Of a stretch of 9,689 bases of DNA, positions 6,176 to 9,689 are shown piece by piece (the first letter of the stretch is position 1; each line of letters begins with the position of its first letter). The position numbers were made by a program, and so were the translations under genes. The notes beneath the pieces were generated by a model. It did no database searches. It saw only the letters and a program-made list of their open reading frames with translations, and was not told the DNA's origin. The stretch comes from Porticoccaceae bacterium (GTDB taxonomy: Bacteria; Pseudomonadota; Gammaproteobacteria; Pseudomonadales; Porticoccaceae), in the NCBI GenBank assembly GCA_028822945.1, contig JAPKCN010000059.1, forward strand, positions 1 through 9,689, written 5' to 3'.

Positions 6176-7663
6176 CTAGGCCCCCAACTGGGCAACAAAG
6201 TCGCGCTTTAAAGTGCGTGCCGACATGAAAAAACAGGCTGCTCCGAGTATAAAAAAGCAGACCGTCAGTGACATTGCGTACTTTAAACCGGTCGAATTGG
6301 CCAGATCGCAAGTGGCGCGCTGGGCAGCAATTAAGTCGCTGGATTTTGCCATACAATTAGCCGGCGTGAGCTGCCCGCCAAAACCACTACTGGCCAGCTC
6401 TGACTGCATAAAAAAATCACTCATAAAACCGACAAAATATGGCCCCAGACCGTTGCCGACTAGGGACACTGATATTAACAGAACGGCAATTGCAGTGGCC
6501 CGCGAACGATTGCTAACAACCCCCTGACCAATGTTGTATTGGGCACCGAGATAGGCGTAGTGACAGACTGCAGCGATACCCCAGAGAAGCAGCAGAGTGT
6601 TCAAGTCAGTAACAAAAAACGCCATGATGTAAGTCGGCACTGCAATCAGCAGTCCGACCGCCGGCACCCAGGCCACTGCAGTCTCCGAGTAGGGGGTTAA
6701 TTTTTCGGTGATATAACCACCCATAAATGTGCCGAGTGCCGCCATTAGCGACAGTGGCGCGCCAAATTGGATTGCCGCGTCGCGCACACCCAAACCGTGC
6801 TCGCGCTGTAGAAATGGCGCTTGAAAACTGATTAAGCCATAGCCGACAAAAGCTACCATGGAGGCACCCGCTGTCATCCACCAAAACGTCGGTTTGTGTT
6901 TAAGTTCGTGAAACGCCGACAGCCAGCCATGTGCATCTTGCGGCGCTGAATCGGGCGGATCGGCGTAACCCCGCGGAGGCTCCTGGATGGTCATAAAGAC
7001 CCATAGTGCTACTAGAACACCGGGTAACCCGACCACCACAAATGCTACTCGCCAACCCTCTACCAGACTCCAGTCGAGCCAACTAAAAAGACTGCCAAAG
7101 CCAACACTGTCGACCCACGTACCGACATCGGCCCCCTGCATTTGCGCCAGCGGGCCGCCGAACAAATTTGCCAATACACCGCCTAATGTTACCCCCATGG
7201 AGTATATGCCTAGCGCGGTGGCCCGTTTGCGGGCAATAAAGTAATCGCCAATAATCGAGTTCGCCGGCGGCGTACACCCCGCCTCGCCAATCGCCACACC
7301 GACCCTAAACGCCAGCAGAGCGAGAAAGCTGGCAGCCAGACCACACAGAGCGGTCATAAGAGACCATAGCACAATACACAGGGCAATCACCTTGACCCGG
7401 TTGGCGCGATCCGCCCAGAGCGCGATAGGCAGTCCCATCAACGCATAAAAAATAGCAAATGGTGGGCCGTATAAAAGCCCCCACTGACCATCTGTCAAAC
7501 CAAAAGAATCGATAATAGGTTGCGCGACAACCGCGATGAGCGTTCGATCAATAAAATTGAGGGTATATACCAGCATCAACAGCAACAGCACATAGTGCCG
7601 ATAGCCGGGCGAGCCAAAGCCTGTTAGATGGCCATCTGCGGATGTTTCGGGGGACGTCTGCAT
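6176..7663 (-). CDS. MFS transporter, spinster-like subfamily
   Basis: This is a 495-residue major facilitator permease with about 12 membrane helices. Features seen: NFIDR in TM1 (36-40), the loop 2-3 motif GLPIALWADRANRVKV (77-92), and RVGVAIGEAGCTPPANSIIGDYF in TM4 (about 120-142), which I recognise from the spinster-like MFS group. A long loop before the last helix carries two Cys and would be periplasmic. The substrate is unknown; the group includes sphingolipid and organic-anion carriers, and bacterial members often sit in catabolic clusters. I start it at the ATG at 7663, with AGGT at 7673-7676 upstream. A longer frame would begin at TTG (7765) and add 34 charged residues unlike the family. 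The NYN gene follows 4 bases after the stop. The upstream region has a strong -10 and PmrA-like boxes. Confidence 0.93.
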   Translation of the reverse strand: MQTSPETSADGHLTGFGSPGYRHYVLLLLMLVYTLNFIDRTLIAVVAQPIIDSFGLTDGQWGLLYGPPFAIFYALMGLPIALWADRANRVKVIALCIVLWSLMTALCGLAASFLALLAFRVGVAIGEAGCTPPANSIIGDYFIARKRATALGIYSMGVTLGGVLANLFGGPLAQMQGADVGTWVDSVGFGSLFSWLDWSLVEGWRVAFVVVGLPGVLVALWVFMTIQEPPRGYADPPDSAPQDAHGWLSAFHELKHKPTFWWMTAGASMVAFVGYGLISFQAPFLQREHGLGVRDAAIQFGAPLSLMAALGTFMGGYITEKLTPYSETAVAWVPAVGLLIAVPTYIMAFFVTDLNTLLLLWGIAAVCHYAYLGAQYNIGQGVVSNRSRATAIAVLLISVSLVGNGLGPYFVGFMSDFFMQSELASSGFGGQLTPANCMAKSSDLIAAQRATCDLANSTGLKYAMSLTVCFFILGAACFFMSARTLKRDFVAQLGA

Positions 7664-7857
7664 GTTTACTCTACCTAGCTGCTCTAATTGATGCTCTGCA
7701 CGAGGGGCTATGCTTGGAGCGATATGACTCTGGCGACGCGGGCATCGGACACATGTAAGAGCCAAAAATTACTTCTACTATAGCGTAATGCGGATCGCAC
7801 TAATATCGTACCCACCTTTAAAACAGCCTAGCGATCACAGTGGCTCAGATGCGTATG

Positions 7858-7863
7858 ATTATA
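7858..7863 (-). promoter_or_regulatory. Perfect -10 element (TATAAT) of the MFS-NYN unit
   Basis: TATAAT reads on the minus strand at 7863 to 7858. At 16-18 bases upstream there is no TTGACA-like -35; that position is filled by the 11-bp repeats. Transcription would start near 7851, giving a leader of about 190 bases before the MFS ATG. A consensus -10 without a -35 fits an activator-dependent promoter. The start site is inferred. Confidence 0.5.
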
Positions 7864-7871
7864 CAGCCCTA

Positions 7872-7904
7872 GATATTAAGATCGTATTAAGATGATATTT
7901 AGAT
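7872..7904 (-). promoter_or_regulatory. Triple 11-bp direct repeat, PmrA/OmpR-type box (CTTAAT-N5-CTTAAT)
   Basis: ATTAAG at 7875-7880, ATTAAG at 7886-7891 and ATTTAG at 7897-7902 recur with an exact 11-bp period. Read on the minus strand this is CTAAAT-N5-CTTAAT-N5-CTTAAT, matching the known PmrA box pattern of YTTAAK half-sites 5 bases apart, bound by OmpR-family response regulators. The nearest half-site ends 11 bases before the TATAAT and the middle one overlaps the -35 position, the geometry expected of an activator. The regulator is not in the window; the family assignment is by pattern only. Confidence 0.5.
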
Positions 7905-8208
7905 CAACTAGTTCCTAGTATTTAGTCAGTAATTGATGACCTATGGCGAGTGAATTATCCAGCACAGGATAGGGATAAAACTGAACGACGAGATATCGGT
8001 AAAGATACTTGAGATCGACCTTGAAAATCGTCTTTATAAAGGGCTATTGAGACCTAAAAAGTAATACCGCCTTACACCATTGCCACTGCCAAGCTTATCT
8101 ACTCGATTAATTTAGTCTCCAATAATCGGATCACAAAAATTGGTTGCAGCCGATGGCTAGGTTGTCTAGTGTTGTTCGCGAATGAAGAGTAATTAATCAT
8201 CAACCTAT

Positions 8209-8214
8209 GGAGGT
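8209..8214 (+). promoter_or_regulatory. Shine-Dalgarno site that decides the serine hydrolase start
   Basis: GGAGGT is a near-perfect ribosome site. It overlaps the ATG at 8207 and so cannot serve it, but lies 7 bases before an in-frame GTG at 8222. No ribosome site precedes the ATG. GTG is therefore the likelier start. Confidence 0.7.
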
Positions 8215-8221
8215 GTCAAAG

Positions 8222-9457
8222 GTGAAACTATGGAAGAAATGCACTATGGCGGGCGCTCTGGTGCTGGCCGGTGGCAGTCTGTACCTCTCTCCTAAAATCA
8301 CTGCACTCAAGGCCATCCAACAATTTTTTGATGAGCCACAAATCGTCGAAAACTTTCGTAATACAAATAGGTTTTGGCCGAGCAAGCCACTCTTAGCGTC
8401 CTCTGCCCCGAAACCGTACCTCGAAAATCTATCGCTGTCATTACCGGATCAGTTTACCTATAACGGTAAAAATTTTGCCACGCCAACGTTTCTCGAGGAC
8501 TCTTGGAGTACCGGGTTATTAGTGGTACAAAATAATATATTAGTTTACGAAGAATACTTTTTAGGTAATAGCATCGGCGCGCGTAATATCTCTTGGTCTA
8601 TGGCCAAATCGTTTATATCTGCTTTGATAGGTATCGCCATTGACGAGGGAAAAATTGCCAGCATCGAGGAACCAGTCGATCAATATGCGCCGCAACTGGC
8701 CACTTCAGGCTATCGGGGTGTGCGCATTAAAGATGTGCTACAAATGTCCTCGGGAGTCGAATTTAACGAGGACTACGGCGATTACTATAGTGATATCAAT
8801 CGCTGGGGGCGCGACTTTGCACTTGGCAACTCTCAGGATGCCTTTGCCGCCAGTTTGCAGCGCGGTGTTCCACCGGGTACATTAAATCACTATGTCAGTA
8901 TCGATACCCATGTACTAAGCATGGTGCTGGCAAGAGCGACCGGTCGTTCGATCACCGATTATACGCAAGAAAAACTCTACCAACCGATGGGTATGGAATA
9001 TCCAGGCTACTGGCTAGTCGATGGTAAAAATGTCGAAATGGCCCTCGGGGGATTGAATCTTACACTGCGAGACTTTGCCAAATTGGGCTCGCTATATCTG
9101 CATAACGGCCAAGTAAACGGCCGCCAGGTCGTTCCCCAAGACTGGATCGATGCCTCGCTCACACCAGATGCCAATCATCTAATGCCGGGCGATAACTTCG
9201 GCTATGGCTTTCAGTGGTGGATCCCCGCCGGCGACAGCGGCGAATTTTTCGCGCTAGGCGTCTACAACCAGTATATTTACATCAACCGTAAAACCCGCAC
9301 AGTGATCGCTAAACTGTCGGCTAACCCGCACTTTAACGATCCCGACTTTGCCCCCGCGAGCGATCAAGTACACATAGCATTGTTCCGCGCAATTGCCAAC
9401 AAAGCCGCTGTCGCCGAGCAAAATAAAATTGTAAATAAGGACTTTGGTGAAAGCTAA
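8222..9457 (+). CDS. Serine hydrolase of the beta-lactamase fold (class C / S12-like), membrane-anchored or exported
   Basis: This is a 411-residue protein if started at the GTG at 8222 (416 from the ATG at 8207). The N-terminus MKLWKKC plus about 16 hydrophobic residues is a signal peptide or membrane anchor. The catalytic SxxK motif is SMAK (Ser126, Lys129), followed by SFISALIGIAIDEGKI. The second motif is Tyr224-Val-Ser226 in NHYVSIDTHVL, where class C beta-lactamases have YxN. The third motif region is GVYNQYIYIN (from Gly346), in place of KTG. This set resembles 6-aminohexanoate-dimer hydrolase (NylB-like) and related esterases more than true beta-lactamases, so an amide, ester or peptide hydrolase is likelier than antibiotic resistance. 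The substrate is unknown. A lipoprotein gene begins 26 bases after the stop, probably co-transcribed. Confidence 0.92.
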   Translation: MKLWKKCTMAGALVLAGGSLYLSPKITALKAIQQFFDEPQIVENFRNTNRFWPSKPLLASSAPKPYLENLSLSLPDQFTYNGKNFATPTFLEDSWSTGLLVVQNNILVYEEYFLGNSIGARNISWSMAKSFISALIGIAIDEGKIASIEEPVDQYAPQLATSGYRGVRIKDVLQMSSGVEFNEDYGDYYSDINRWGRDFALGNSQDAFAASLQRGVPPGTLNHYVSIDTHVLSMVLARATGRSITDYTQEKLYQPMGMEYPGYWLVDGKNVEMALGGLNLTLRDFAKLGSLYLHNGQVNGRQVVPQDWIDASLTPDANHLMPGDNFGYGFQWWIPAGDSGEFFALGVYNQYIYINRKTRTVIAKLSANPHFNDPDFAPASDQVHIALFRAIANKAAVAEQNKIVNKDFGES

Positions 9458-9483
9458 TTAAAACCCACCCAACAAGGACTGAC

Positions 9484-9689
9484 ATGCGTTCACAAAAAGC
9501 ACCTACTCTCCGCCCGCTCATACTGATCATGTGGGCATTGCTATCGGCGTGTTCGGCACCGCTGACGCCATCAACCGGCACGCCACCGTCCACCCCAGAT
9601 TTGAATAGCGATGTCCACAGTATTGAAACGGTTGTGGTGTCGGCGCTTGCGACCTACCCGCTCACTCAAAGGGGCGCTGTCATCGACAG
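9484..9689 (+). CDS. Putative lipoprotein, N-terminal fragment (cut by the window edge)
   Basis: The first 68 codons are present and the frame stays open to the window end. The ATG at 9484 has an AAGGA ribosome site about 6 bases upstream. Residues 1-23 form a lipoprotein signal: basic start (MRSQK), hydrophobic core LILIMWALL, lipobox LSAC with lipid Cys23. Ser at +2 predicts the outer membrane in E. coli terms. Residues 24-40 are a Pro/Thr/Ser-rich linker, followed by what may be the start of a folded domain (VHSIETVVVSALATYPL). I do not recognise the domain. The short gap to the serine hydrolase gene suggests one operon. Confidence 0.75.
   Translation, partial: MRSQKAPTLRPLILIMWALLSACSAPLTPSTGTPPSTPDLNSDVHSIETVVVSALATYPLTQRGAVID

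Larger units (their letters stand above)
7664..8221. other. 558-bp AT-rich divergent spacer between the MFS and serine hydrolase genes
   Basis: The two flanking genes diverge, so this stretch must hold both promoters. The leftward side has a perfect TATAAT and a triple 11-bp repeat, described separately. For the rightward side the best candidate is TTGCAG (8144-8149), 17 bases, TAGTGT (8167-8172), which matches only three bases in each hexamer. Also seen are a 10-bp palindrome CTTTATAAAG (8032-8041) and the dyad ACTAG-TTC-CTAGT (7907-7919) beside the repeats. No coding frame of credible composition was found. Confidence 0.6.

Noticed and set aside
8222..9457. Antibiotic-resistance beta-lactamase
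   Set aside because: The YxN and KTG motifs are replaced and the pattern fits NylB-like or esterase relatives better.

Overview
The window looks like a chromosomal segment of a free-living, probably marine, gammaproteobacterium. The GC content is moderate, Shine-Dalgarno sites are ordinary, and the gene set is rich in exported peptidases, hydrolases, lipoproteins and inner-membrane transporters. The taxon is an inference from gene content; no rRNA or other marker gene is present.

Layout. Most of the window is transcribed leftward (minus strand). From the left there is the 5' end of a lipoprotein gene cut by the window edge (1-92), then 617 bp without a convincing gene. Next comes a leftward pair: a POT/PTR2 proton-coupled peptide importer (2645-4402), followed 51 bp downstream by an ACE-like M2 zinc carboxydipeptidase lipoprotein (710-2593). 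A LysE/RhtB-type amino-acid exporter (4707-5318) stands alone. A second leftward pair is a spinster-like MFS permease (6176-7663) and a NYN/DUF88 (LabA-like) nuclease-fold protein (5680-6171), only 4 bp apart. After 558 bp of AT-rich divergent spacer, two genes run rightward: a membrane-anchored beta-lactamase-fold serine hydrolase (8222-9457) and the start of another lipoprotein (9484 to the window end).

How the genes fit together. The importer-peptidase pair makes a clear peptide-use unit. M2 enzymes release C-terminal dipeptides, and POT carriers import di- and tripeptides with protons. The peptidase keeps the zinc site and all three ACE disulfide pairs, and has Asp right after its lipid-attachment Cys. 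By the E. coli Lol rule this would hold it on the periplasmic face of the inner membrane, beside the importer. The jobs of the MFS-NYN pair, the exporter and the hydrolase-lipoprotein pair cannot be fixed from sequence alone.

The most notable non-coding signals are two arrays of three 11-bp direct repeats in spacers. One (7872-7904) contains ATTAAG-N5-ATTAAG-N5-ATTTAG, which on the minus strand is a PmrA-type CTTAAT-N5-CTTAAT box. It sits just upstream of a perfect TATAAT that lacks a -35, pointing at the MFS gene. The other (4449-4481) lies just upstream of the peptide importer. I saw no CRISPR array, transposon, tRNA, rRNA or clear defence system. Most of the window is ordinary housekeeping or accessory metabolism, and I do not claim a new system.
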